Assembly: GCA_947503575.1 (NCBI GenBank)
Contig: CANNDZ010000001.1
Span: forward strand, 124,001-188,000
From: an uncultured Kordiimonas sp.
GTDB taxonomy: Bacteria > Pseudomonadota > Alphaproteobacteria > Sphingomonadales > Kordiimonadaceae
Length of the DNA: 64,000 bases
Reading direction: 5' to 3'
In this document: positions 35,359-44,077 of the stretch, piece by piece
How positions within the stretch are numbered: position 1 is the stretch's first letter
How the letters are laid out: each line of letters begins with the position of its first letter
The notes under the pieces: generated by a model
Databases searched by the model: none
The model's input: only the letters and a program-made list of their open reading frames with translations
What the model was told of the DNA's origin: nothing
Position numbers and translations under genes: made by a program

Positions 35359-36288
35359 TCAGGAGCGAGCCAGAACACGCGGCAAATTTGCGGACCAGTC
35401 CGGCCGGTTTTTCAATAGGAAATCAATGAAAACACGAATGCGTTTGGAAACCAGACGGCGGTCCAGATACACCAGATGATAGGGTTGTGGTATCGGCCAA
35501 AGCCGCCGCATCAAGGGTACCAGCCTACCAGCCTCTAAATCCTCGATGACCATATAGCTGGGCAACTGAGCCACACCCGCCCCTGCGATAGCCGCGGCCT
35601 TAACGGCGGCACCATCATTGGCGATCAACCCGCCGCCCATGACTTTGCTGACGCTATGGCCTTTCAGTGTAAATCGGAAGGGATAAAGCCGTCCGTGGGC
35701 CGGGTTTCTGAACTGTAAACAACAGTGGGCGTCCAGGTCGTCAATAGTCATCGGGATTCCAGCGCTGGCCAGATAGTCCGGGCTGGCGCACAGGACCGTT
35801 TGGTCTTCAAAAAACTTCCGGGCCACAAGGTTCGCGTTGTCTTCCAGCTCACCAGCACGAATAACGATGTCAAGGCCGTCCGCCGCCAAATCTGACGCCC
35901 GGTCATCAAGCACCAGTTCAATTTCAACGTCGGGGTAGAGCCGCCTGAACTCAACAGCCTGACCGGTTAGCCACATGCGACCAAAGACGGCAGTGGCACC
36001 AACCACAAGCCGCCCGCGCGGTGTTTCGCGCGTGTCCGTTATTTCGCGGACAAGGCTGTCCATGTCATCAAGTATACGGTGAGCACCTTCCAGAAAACGC
36101 GTGCCCTCTGGCGTCAGGCCCACGCTGCGGGTCGTGCGATGCAACAGCTTGACGCCCAGGTCTTCCTCGATCCGCGCAACCGCTTTGCTGGTCGCGGAGG
36201 TGGATAACCCCAGCCGGGAGGCGGCCTCGGCAAAACTGCGGCATCTGGCGACTTCGATAAAAGTGGCGATATTGTTGTAACTATGCAT
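35359..36288 (-). CDS. LysR family transcriptional regulator
   Basis: A 309-residue LysR protein. The N-terminal winged helix (MHSYNNIATFIEVARCRSFA, then SRLGLSTSATSKAVARIEEDLG) is followed by a linker and a periplasmic-binding-type effector domain (from about residue 90). The effector is unknown. It lies 94 bp upstream of the SDR gene in the same direction, and 121 bp from a divergent small exported protein gene; either could be its target. The C-terminal domain resembles the CrgA/DsdC-like clade (VVGATAVFGRMWLTG). Confidence 0.92.
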   Translation of the reverse strand: MHSYNNIATFIEVARCRSFAEAASRLGLSTSATSKAVARIEEDLGVKLLHRTTRSVGLTPEGTRFLEGAHRILDDMDSLVREITDTRETPRGRLVVGATAVFGRMWLTGQAVEFRRLYPDVEIELVLDDRASDLAADGLDIVIRAGELEDNANLVARKFFEDQTVLCASPDYLASAGIPMTIDDLDAHCCLQFRNPAHGRLYPFRFTLKGHSVSKVMGGGLIANDGAAVKAAAIAGAGVAQLPSYMVIEDLEAGRLVPLMRRLWPIPQPYHLVYLDRRLVSKRIRVFIDFLLKNRPDWSANLPRVLARS

Positions 36289-36409
36289 TTTCTATTAATG
36301 ACATAAAGTGGACAAAGAAACGATTAAATTCCACTTATTGTTTTTAATAAGCTGCTTATATCCTGTTCATCGACGCAACAAGAAGCCGCCTGACGGCAGG
36401 AGCAAAACG

Positions 36410-36799
36410 ATGACACAGAATAGTTTGAAACTGGTACGCAACTCGATCTTTGCCGTAACAACCGGCCTTGCAGCCGTGATTATTTCCTTGCCCAGCGGTG
36501 CGTCCGATGAGCGGAGCCAGATGCAGGCAACAGACTTTTCAGGCCTAACGGTGGCGGCGCGCTACAATCCGGCGTTGTTTAATGCGGATGATACTGGCAA
36601 CCGATACCGCCTGAACCCGGCGTTTCGCCCACAACCAGAATTACAGCCCCGCACGATCTTTTCGGTTTCTTTTGACCAGAAAACTCTTTTGCCACTGTCG
36701 GCTGGGCTGACGAACGGATTGGAGAAACGCAGCGACATCCGCTTTGATCGTGACCGTTCATTGCTGGCCGACTTCCGGCTCAACACTCAACTACCTTGA
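36410..36799 (+). CDS. Small exported protein of unknown function
   Basis: A 129-residue protein with a likely signal peptide (NSIFAVTTGLAAVIISLPSG, cleavage near SGA-SDERS) preceded by MTQNSLKLVR. The mature part has a central FSGLTVAARYNPALFNADD and a regular RYRLNPAFRPQPELQPRTIF stretch; no domain recognised. The ATG is chosen because aggagcaaaacg precedes it; an upstream in-frame ATG at 36308 would add 34 residues and spoil the signal peptide. It is divergent from the LysR gene and might be under its control. Confidence 0.6.
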   Translation: MTQNSLKLVRNSIFAVTTGLAAVIISLPSGASDERSQMQATDFSGLTVAARYNPALFNADDTGNRYRLNPAFRPQPELQPRTIFSVSFDQKTLLPLSAGLTNGLEKRSDIRFDRDRSLLADFRLNTQLP

Positions 36800-37102
36800 T
36801 ATAGGGCGCCTTGATGCTGAACCCCTTAATAGAAGGCCCCATTGAGACACTGAACCAAAGAGACCCCCGAACTTGAGACCCTTCTGTTCCCCCTTCGTTT
36901 AGAAGGCACCTTTTGTGGCCAGCGAGTTTAATCATATGATTTCCTCCTCCTCGCGCTTGCTGGCCACATTTTCTCTTCTGCACCGCTAATACCAAACAGG
37001 CTCTCACCTGGCGCTAACCTGATGATGTACGTCAATGAAAGTCCGGGCGCTGCACCGCAGACTTGCAGCCTTGGACATGATCGTACAATCGGGAGAGACG
37101 GC
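36800..37102. other. Intergenic region with an inverted repeat
   Basis: About 300 bp between the small exported protein and the nitrilase-fold gene. TGTGGCCAGC (36914-36923) and GCTGGCCACA (36959-36968) form a perfect 10-bp inverted repeat around a 35-bp T/C-rich loop. The first 100 bp contain degenerate short repeats (ttgagac, actgaacc, agaaggc). No gene is supported: a 75-codon minus-strand frame has no recognisable feature. Confidence 0.5.
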
Positions 37103-38248
37103 ATGAAGATATCAATTGCAATGATGACCAGCGTTTTGATGACCGGTAGCCTGTTACCCTTAGGAAGTGTGGGCGCGGTAGATACTCATGCAGACGGAGG
37201 CGGTTCCCTGCAACTGGTGCGCCCTGATGGGTCCTACCCGACAGTGCCGCTGGAAAAAGATGTTATTGTTCTCAAGGTTATTCAAACAGGCGTTAACTCG
37301 TTGCAGTCTTTCCCGTCGATTCAGGAAGGTCTGGATTTTAACCTGAATCATATGGCCAAGATGGCAAATGAAGCCTGCACCACAGGCAAGAAACCAGACA
37401 TTTTGCTGTATCATGAGTTTCCGCTGACTGGATATTCCTCGGGGTCCCGTACCGAAAAACTGCCCTACACTGTGCAAATCCCTGGCCCAGAGACCAAGCA
37501 GTTGGGCGAAATAGCCAAGGGCTGTGACACGTATCTAATTTTTGGAAGTTATGCCACAGACCCGGATTGGCCCGGCCACATATTGAGCATTAATGCCGTT
37601 ATTGGGCGCGATGGAACGGTTGTTAAAAAATTCTGGAAATCCCGTAACATCAAGCGCCTGTATGCCGACCGCGAAATCACGACAACAACGATTGAAGCCG
37701 TGCGCGACAAATACCGCGCTATGTATGGGATAGAAGAAGAGTTTCCGGTATTACAAACAGAATTTGGCAACATTGCTGTTAGCACGGTGCAGTTTGACCC
37801 CTTTATATTTTCGGCATTTGCCATGCGCGGCACCGAAATTATGCTGCGGACCGCCACCTTGTTTGACGAAGCCGACGTAACCTATACGGCCTTTACCAAC
37901 AATTTCTATTCCGCCATGGCAAACTTTGCGCTGCCGATTAACCCCAACTATAGCGCGGGCGAGTCGATCATTGTGGATAACAAGGGCAAAATACTGGCGA
38001 AAGAACCGACCATGGATAAAGACGGGATTATCGAAGCGGAAATTCCAATCGCTGAATTTCGCAATGGGCGCAAAATACCGAACTTTGCCTTTGAAATGGT
38101 AAAGCCGGTTTTCCATCAGTACCGACAGGAAATCCCGATTAACCATCTGGACATGCCGCGCGAGGACCTGCCCGAAACCGGACAAGAGATGAAAGCCCTT
38201 TTTGACCGTATCAGTCGCTTTATCGGCGAAGGCACCCGAAAGGAGTAA
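37103..38248 (+). CDS. Exported nitrilase-fold protein lacking the catalytic cysteine
   Basis: A 381-residue carbon-nitrogen hydrolase-fold protein with a signal peptide (MKISIAMMTSVLMTGSLLPL, cleavage near VGA). The nitrilase triad is only partly present: Glu105 in LLYHEFPLTGY, and Lys179 in VVKKFWKS. The segment that normally holds the nucleophilic Cys (here IAVSTVQFDPFIF, residues 224-236) has none; the only Cys residues, 92 and 141, lie elsewhere. AMRGTEIMLRT aligns well with the amidase-type AMKGAELIVRC-like stretch just after it. So it may be a non-catalytic binding protein or use a different mechanism. The start ATG at 37103 has gggagagacggc in front; a further upstream start would break the signal. 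Confidence 0.8.
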   Translation: MKISIAMMTSVLMTGSLLPLGSVGAVDTHADGGGSLQLVRPDGSYPTVPLEKDVIVLKVIQTGVNSLQSFPSIQEGLDFNLNHMAKMANEACTTGKKPDILLYHEFPLTGYSSGSRTEKLPYTVQIPGPETKQLGEIAKGCDTYLIFGSYATDPDWPGHILSINAVIGRDGTVVKKFWKSRNIKRLYADREITTTTIEAVRDKYRAMYGIEEEFPVLQTEFGNIAVSTVQFDPFIFSAFAMRGTEIMLRTATLFDEADVTYTAFTNNFYSAMANFALPINPNYSAGESIIVDNKGKILAKEPTMDKDGIIEAEIPIAEFRNGRKIPNFAFEMVKPVFHQYRQEIPINHLDMPREDLPETGQEMKALFDRISRFIGEGTRKE

Positions 38249-38305
38249 GGCATGGGGCGCAATAGCGCGCTGGTGACTGCGATCAGTGATTACAAATGAC
38301 CCGGC

Positions 38306-38986
38306 TTAGTTTTCAAATCCGACAAAGCTGACCGCGTCTTCAATTGGCTTGCGGTTGGTCACCACCGCATTGGCGGGAAAGCTTTCATCCGGGTACCCCA
38401 TGGCAATGCAGATCATTATGATCTGATCATCCGCGATTTTCGCATGCTCACGCACCACGGGCGTTTGCATGATGCCCTGACTATTGATCACGCAGCCAAG
38501 CCCCCGTGACCATGCTGCATTAACGATGGCGTTTGAGAGCCCACCACAATCAAACGGTGCCACGTCGTCGCCGTGCACGGATTTATCATAGGTGATGACG
38601 ATAGACACCGGCGCATCAAACTGGCGAAAACCACGCAACACCCAGTCATGACGACCTTCTTTGTCGTGGCGCTCGATGCCCATAACACCGAACAGTTGCT
38701 TGGCTACCTCAATTTGGCGGGTGCGGTGGTCGCCGTCATCATAAGAATGGCGGACACGAATTTCTCTTGAGTGTGGCACGCCGCCCACGTTGCGTTCCAC
38801 ATTGCCTTTGCGGATTTCATCCAGCGGTTCGCCGGTTACCACGGTCATGTTCCAGGGTTGGGTATTGAAGGAGGAGGGTGCGCGCATCGCAAGGCTGACG
38901 ACCTCTTTGATCACGTCCTTCGGCACTGGTTTATCCAGAAACCCGCGCGTGCTGCGCCGCCCCATTACAACGTCATCATACTGCAT
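38306..38986 (-). CDS. Nitroreductase family protein
   Basis: A 226-residue FMN-dependent NAD(P)H oxidoreductase. Family blocks: MGRRSTRGFLDKPVPKDVIK (phosphate and FMN binding), RAPSSFNTQPWNMTVVTG, and the C-terminal MICIAMGYPDESFPAN. Substrates of the family include nitroaromatics, quinones and flavins; none is predicted. I chose the ATG at 38986 (MQYDDVV); an earlier in-frame start would add 24 non-conserved residues. It converges on the nitrilase-fold gene with a 57-bp gap. Confidence 0.9.
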   Translation of the reverse strand: MQYDDVVMGRRSTRGFLDKPVPKDVIKEVVSLAMRAPSSFNTQPWNMTVVTGEPLDEIRKGNVERNVGGVPHSREIRVRHSYDDGDHRTRQIEVAKQLFGVMGIERHDKEGRHDWVLRGFRQFDAPVSIVITYDKSVHGDDVAPFDCGGLSNAIVNAAWSRGLGCVINSQGIMQTPVVREHAKIADDQIIMICIAMGYPDESFPANAVVTNRKPIEDAVSFVGFEN

Positions 38987-39118
38987 AGTCAGTGCCCCAT
39001 TTTCATTGCTCGCGTCAAAACACTCAGCATGAACTAGCGTGTCGAAGGCATAGGACAAGGCTGTATGGTGTTATTGCAGAGTATTTTGCGGGGTAAGCCG
39101 CTACTGGATTGGTGAGGC

Positions 39119-39145
39119 AAAAAGGGCCGCCCGCGCGGACGGCCC
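39119..39145 (-). terminator. Rho-independent terminator of the M14 peptidase gene
   Basis: On the minus strand, GGGCCGTCCGCGCGGGCGGCCC forms a GC-rich stem followed by TTTTT, 10 bp after the peptidase stop codon. This is a standard intrinsic terminator. Confidence 0.85.
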
Positions 39146-39154
39146 AAGCTTGTT

Positions 39155-41971
39155 CTACTTCAGGTCATTCCAGAACATCAGGGCATTATAGAAAAACCCG
39201 TGGTCATGGTGGTTGATGTGCCGGTGCAGTGGGTTCCAACCAAACAGGATGGCTTGACCCTCACCCACTGTTGTTTCCACAATCGCGGGGGCGCCGTTAA
39301 GTTGGTTTTTCCCACTAAGGATACCGCCAGAAAGCACCAAAGGTGTTTTCTTCTTGTCCGCCTTTTCAGCCCCTGCCTGTTTGTCCTTCAGCCACGGCCG
39401 CACGGTCGCTTCCTTGGTGCCAAACTGGGCAACCATCAGGTCGCGGTCGTCTTTGCCCACGGTCAGGAAGGGCACATTGCCGCGGAAGGCATAGGTGCTG
39501 TTTTCATAGCCGAAGGTCAGCGGCGAGGTCGCATCCCGTATGGTCATGGTGATAAAACTACCCGGCGTGTTAACGCGAGGCCTGGTCATACCCACATCGC
39601 GGGTGATACCGCTTTCTGCCACCAGGCTACCGCCAGATGCCAGGCCGATAAAGGTACCGCCATTTTCCATAAAGGAAGCCAAAGCCGCCATACCGTCAAA
39701 GCCATAACCGCCTGTGATGTCTGGCGAAGAGACAATATGGCCGTGGCTGGGTGTCTCCGGCGTGGTTTCATACGCGAGGGGAGACCATTTCTTATCAATA
39801 CCATTGATCAGATTTTTCAGCGTGCCCCGACGGCCAAAGCTGGGGGCGATGATCACATCATACTTGGTGTTCAGGTCTCCTACTTTCAGCTCGGTTTTCT
39901 CAATAATGCTGTAGGGCACCTTGGCCTGATCAAGCGTAAAGCGCACCCAGCCAGGGTCCTGCGTTGATACCCAACTGTGCAGCAGGCCAATACGTGGTAC
40001 GTCGATGGCGATAAGCTGGTCTTCATCCGGTAGGTCGCTAACGCCGGTCACGTCTAGCAAAGTGCGATCAACCACAGCTTCCAGCGCAGCGCGGTCCACA
40101 CTGTCCGCTTCAATGAAGATGCTGCCTGCCGGGTATGTGGTACGCCCGATTTTTACATCTTCTTTTGCCGCCATCATCATGGCGCCAGCAAGGGCAAACC
40201 GCAGTTCACCAAGACCCTCCTGGCCTTTGTGTGGCACCACAAAGTAATCGGCGCGGCGAGGTATGCTTTTGGTTTCATAAAGCTCGCTGCCGGCGGATAC
40301 CCGGCTCATGCGGGCGTCCAGAACCTCGGCATCTTTGATAAAGTGTGTATCAACACCACGCAGAAGCCCCAATGTCCAGGCCACATCATCGTAAGGCGGC
40401 ACATCAACATCTTCGGGGAACTTCTGCTTCTCGAACATGGATTTGGCAAATGGCCCGTATGGTTGGTCCAGCCGGATAACCGCATCGCCTTTGCTAACTT
40501 CAATGCTGCCAAACGTGCCTTTGCGGTCTGCAACATGCACTTCGATGCCTTGCTCGATCACAAGGTCAACCAATTCGCGCGCGGCGCCCCGGTCCCGTTG
40601 GTCTGCTGGAATAACAATGGCTTTCTCATCACCGGTTTTCAGCGCGGCGACAGATTTATCATAGAAGCTGCGAACAAGGTCACTACCGTTCTTGGCGGCA
40701 TATTCCAGCGACGCATACACCCCGCTGGACATATAGTTCACGTTGTTTCGCATGGACCACAGCGTCTCCTCAGAAGGCGGGCTGGGGCGATACCATGTTT
40801 TTTCGATGGTTTTGTCGCCAGCGAACCGGCTGTCCCCAAGGTCACGCAGCATGGTCTCTGACCCGCCGTTGCCGAAGGTTTCATAGAAGCGGCCATTTGA
40901 GTTGCGGTTGTTGGTAACCCACAACATGTATCCAGGCCACCATCCGGTATAAAAACCCCATGTCCAGACGCCCGGCATGCCCATGGATGTCAGGCGACTG
41001 ACTTCATAGTTGGCGATAGAAGCCCACTCTGCCACCGTAGCGGCTGGCACGCCCGGATTGTAGGGCCCGGTGCCCGTTGCGACATACAAGTACGGCACGC
41101 TTTCATGCAAATCCAACGAAAGGGTTGGCTTATATTCCATGAAAGTATTCAGGTAATTTTTGCTGATCGGTTGCGTCAGTCCAATGGCATCCCGGTTGTT
41201 GTCATGGAAAGTATATTTGCCCCAGAAGGGTGGGCCTGATGGTGGCCTGTCATAATAATCTGTGCGGCCCTTATTGTGTTTCAGGAACCATTCCGTTGAT
41301 CGGTTGCGCCCGTCCACCTCAAACACAGGTGTGATCATGGTGATCACATTCTTGCGGACGTTTTTAAACAAATCGCGATCTTCCGCTGCGACCCGGTACG
41401 CAATTTCCATCGCGGTTTCGGGCGGGCCATATTCCGTGGAATGCAGGCCTGCGGTGATCCAGTAAATGGGTTTTGCCCCATCGATGGCGGCCTCAGCATC
41501 TGCTTCGCTGATGCCGCGCGGGTCTGCCAAGGCATTCAACCGTGCTTTATAGTTGTCAATGTTAGCCAGGGTTTCAGGATCCGCGATTATGATCGCAATC
41601 ATCTCCCGGCCCTCTGCGGTCTGGCCAATGCTTATAACCTGGGCACGATCAGTCGCGTCCGCAATGGCGCGCATGTAAGCGTGGATTTCATCCACATTGG
41701 TCATTTCGCTTTCTGCGCCAGCGATATGGCCCAGAAAGTCACGCGGGCTTGGTATGCTGGGGTGATCCGGTATGGCGGATACCCAGTCATTTAAAAATCG
41801 GTCCTCGGTGGTCGCCTCCTGTATGGCTTTGGTGGACACCATATCGACAGGTAACCCGCCCAAATTGTCTGGCACCGCTATTTTGGTGTCCTGCGCAGTG
41901 CTTGTTGCGGCCAGCACCGCTGCAATAACCGATACACTTGCCGCCTTTTGCCATTTGGATACATTCTTCAT
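39155..41971 (-). CDS. Large exported M14-family zinc carboxypeptidase
   Basis: A 938-residue secreted peptidase with a signal peptide (SVSVIAAVLAATSTA, cleaved near AQD). The M14 catalytic domain (about residues 80-400) has the zinc ligands HSTE at about residue 178 (GLHSTEYGPPETAMEIA), the Arg/Asn cluster DGRNRSTEWFLKHNKGR, and the third His in SLDLHESVPY near 287. The remaining C-terminal part (about 560 residues) shows a glutamine-amidotransferase-like stretch (HGHIVSSPDITGGYGFDG) and no recognised domain. The family removes C-terminal residues from peptides in the periplasm or medium. I chose the ATG at 41971, behind gggagggg. Confidence 0.9.
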   Translation of the reverse strand: MKNVSKWQKAASVSVIAAVLAATSTAQDTKIAVPDNLGGLPVDMVSTKAIQEATTEDRFLNDWVSAIPDHPSIPSPRDFLGHIAGAESEMTNVDEIHAYMRAIADATDRAQVISIGQTAEGREMIAIIIADPETLANIDNYKARLNALADPRGISEADAEAAIDGAKPIYWITAGLHSTEYGPPETAMEIAYRVAAEDRDLFKNVRKNVITMITPVFEVDGRNRSTEWFLKHNKGRTDYYDRPPSGPPFWGKYTFHDNNRDAIGLTQPISKNYLNTFMEYKPTLSLDLHESVPYLYVATGTGPYNPGVPAATVAEWASIANYEVSRLTSMGMPGVWTWGFYTGWWPGYMLWVTNNRNSNGRFYETFGNGGSETMLRDLGDSRFAGDKTIEKTWYRPSPPSEETLWSMRNNVNYMSSGVYASLEYAAKNGSDLVRSFYDKSVAALKTGDEKAIVIPADQRDRGAARELVDLVIEQGIEVHVADRKGTFGSIEVSKGDAVIRLDQPYGPFAKSMFEKQKFPEDVDVPPYDDVAWTLGLLRGVDTHFIKDAEVLDARMSRVSAGSELYETKSIPRRADYFVVPHKGQEGLGELRFALAGAMMMAAKEDVKIGRTTYPAGSIFIEADSVDRAALEAVVDRTLLDVTGVSDLPDEDQLIAIDVPRIGLLHSWVSTQDPGWVRFTLDQAKVPYSIIEKTELKVGDLNTKYDVIIAPSFGRRGTLKNLINGIDKKWSPLAYETTPETPSHGHIVSSPDITGGYGFDGMAALASFMENGGTFIGLASGGSLVAESGITRDVGMTRPRVNTPGSFITMTIRDATSPLTFGYENSTYAFRGNVPFLTVGKDDRDLMVAQFGTKEATVRPWLKDKQAGAEKADKKKTPLVLSGGILSGKNQLNGAPAIVETTVGEGQAILFGWNPLHRHINHHDHGFFYNALMFWNDLK

Positions 41972-42177
41972 AGCCAACCCCTCCCAAATAATGTCAAGGG
42001 GCCCAAGCTAGTGCAAAATCCAGCAATCACAAAGCTGGAAAACGGCATGAATGTGATCGGTTTTTCAGCGACAGGTTAACCAAGCCTCAGGTTCAACCCA
42101 GGCAAGGTGTCACCCAGTGAAAAAAGTACATCAGCCTGAAAGAGCGATATAGACTTTTGGGTGCGTTTTTTGAGGTG

Positions 42178-42254
42178 TGGTGATCCCGGGTGGATTCGAA
42201 CCACCGGCCCCCAGATTAGGAATCTGGTGCTCTATCCAACTGAGCTACGGGACC
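42178..42254 (-). tRNA. tRNA-Arg (anticodon CCT)
   Basis: On the minus strand a 77-nt cloverleaf: acceptor GGTCCCG pairs with CGGGATC (one G-U), the D-loop region is GTAGCTCAGTTGGATAGAGC, the anticodon stem-loop CCAGA-TTCCTAA-TCTGG has anticodon CCT, the T-arm is CCGGTGGTTCGAATCCACC, and the discriminator A is followed by an encoded CCA. It decodes the rare AGG codon. No integrase or att-like repeat is next to it. Confidence 0.97.
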
Positions 42255-42466
42255 CTGTGACAGCGCCACAAAGCGATGTACCGGCATTTTTCCCACAGGT
42301 CAACCAAACCGAAACTCTCCATATACGTGCTTTATACATCCATAAAAGGAAAGTCGTGCCGGTTTAAGGACGAAAAAAGGCGATTAGTCATAATGAATTA
42401 GGCGAATGTTTGGAATTATTTTACGGTTTTGCTGCAGATTGGGGCAGTTCTGGCTTGGGATAAAGC

Positions 42467-44035
42467 ATGCAACTGCTAAGACTGATATCGCCCGTTATCG
42501 GCGTCACAATTGCCAGCCTGGGTGCCTTGGCAACGCTTGCCCTTTTGTTTGCAAACAGCCTGGACACCACCTCGATTGAGGGTGAAAGACGGCTGCTGGC
42601 CGGTCAGATTGAGCGGATATCGCAAAACCTGAAAACACTGGCTGAAGACAATACATGGTGGGATGACGCTGTCAGGAACCTTGTTTTGTCAGAAAATCAG
42701 GAATGGCTTGCAGCCACCGTCGGCGACACAGTGGTCGGCTTTGTCGAGCTGGATGGAACAATTGTATTCAGACCAGACAACAGCGTTATGTATTCAGTGG
42801 TTACAGGCGACCGGGCCTCAAACCCCGATGATTTTCTAAAAGCAGGTCTGGATAAAGCAATCCGTGACCTGGTTCCTGTCGATTCAGATGAACCGGTATC
42901 AAATCATGGATACCTGCTGCTAGAAAACCAGTTATTTGCTGTGGGCATTAGTATGGTGCAACCCGCAGGCCATGTGACATATGACCCACCCTTGGGCAAC
43001 CAACGGCGCCCGATCATGGTTTTTTACCGCGCCATTGACCCCGAGGCCATGGCGTCGATCAGCACAACAATAGGTATCCAGAAACTCCGGTTTCAGCATA
43101 GCTCTGGCAACGACAAAAACGCTCTGGTACTTACGGACATATCCAATAACTCAATAGGTAGATTGGTTTGGGACCCGGCACAGCCAGGGGCAGATATTTT
43201 ATCGCTGTTGATTTGGCCGGCCCTATTTTTTGTGCTGGTTCTCCTGCTGACCTTATTGATTTTTGTCTGGCGCGCTCGCCGCTTGATCCGAGGCCTGGAG
43301 CAAGCCGACAAAGCAAAATCAGCGTTCCTGGCTTCCATGAGCCACGAAGTCCGTACACCGCTGAACGCCATCATCGGTTTTACCGAAATTTTGCGCCTTG
43401 AACTACACGGAGAGATCAAAGGCGACAAAAACAAAGAATACCTCGATATCATTCGGTCGAGCAGTGAGAACCTGCTTATGGTGATCAACGACATTCTGGA
43501 CATTTCCAAATTGGACGCTGATAAAATGGAAATATACGCAGAAGATCTGGACCCGACAGAAATAGTCGCTGATGCAACCAAATTGCTGCAAACAGAAGCC
43601 CATGACCGCTCCATACGACTGGTGACAGAACTTGAACCGGCAACAATCCAAAGTGACGCCCGGATCATCCGGCAGATTTTGATTAATCTGCTTTCAAACG
43701 CCATCAAGTTTACCAAAAAAGGCGGCCAAGTCTCAGTGCGGTCAGAAGCTGCACCTGATGGATACAGAATCACCGTATCAGATACTGGTATCGGCATGAG
43801 CAGCGAAGATATTGAGGTTGCCCTCGCTCCCTTTGGGCAAGTGGCTACCGGAAAAAAGGATCATGGCGGTACAGGGTTAGGCTTACCGTTGGTAAACCGG
43901 TTTGTCGCCCTGCTCGGTGGTAAAATGACGATTCGCTCCGCACCAGGGCACGGCACGAGTGTGACTGTTCACTTGCCACCGGCTGTCCCTAAAAAGGCGA
44001 AAAAACCAACCTTACCGAAAACACTGCTAAACTAA
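42467..44035 (+). CDS. CHASE4-type hybrid-free sensor histidine kinase
   Basis: A 522-residue membrane kinase. N-terminal transmembrane helix (VIGVTIASLGALATLALLFA), then a CHASE4 periplasmic sensor domain with the typical NTWWDDAVRN motif, a second membrane helix (LLIWPALFFVLVLLLTLLIFVW), a HisKA dimer with phospho-acceptor His293 (SMSHEVRTPLNAIIGFTE), and a HATPase domain (NLLSNAIKFTKKG; DTGIGMS; GGTGLGLPLVNR). CHASE4 ligands are unknown. No response regulator lies nearby, so its partner is elsewhere. Downstream 42 bp is the SNase-like gene, same direction. Confidence 0.95.
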   Translation: MQLLRLISPVIGVTIASLGALATLALLFANSLDTTSIEGERRLLAGQIERISQNLKTLAEDNTWWDDAVRNLVLSENQEWLAATVGDTVVGFVELDGTIVFRPDNSVMYSVVTGDRASNPDDFLKAGLDKAIRDLVPVDSDEPVSNHGYLLLENQLFAVGISMVQPAGHVTYDPPLGNQRRPIMVFYRAIDPEAMASISTTIGIQKLRFQHSSGNDKNALVLTDISNNSIGRLVWDPAQPGADILSLLIWPALFFVLVLLLTLLIFVWRARRLIRGLEQADKAKSAFLASMSHEVRTPLNAIIGFTEILRLELHGEIKGDKNKEYLDIIRSSSENLLMVINDILDISKLDADKMEIYAEDLDPTEIVADATKLLQTEAHDRSIRLVTELEPATIQSDARIIRQILINLLSNAIKFTKKGGQVSVRSEAAPDGYRITVSDTGIGMSSEDIEVALAPFGQVATGKKDHGGTGLGLPLVNRFVALLGGKMTIRSAPGHGTSVTVHLPPAVPKKAKKPTLPKTLLN

Positions 44036-44077
44036 GATCAGGCTTGCGTTGAAGCTTTTCCTGCCCCGGTTTATTGT

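Noticed and set aside
36780-37007. 75-codon minus-strand frame in the repeat-containing gap
   Set aside because: Built from degenerate short repeats; no domain and it overlaps the end of the exported protein gene.
39200-39967. 255-codon plus-strand frame over the M14 peptidase
   Set aside because: Antisense to a clear secreted peptidase.
42178-42254. tRNA-Arg as an integration site for a genomic island
   Set aside because: No integrase, direct repeat of the tRNA end or atypical gene content adjoins it.
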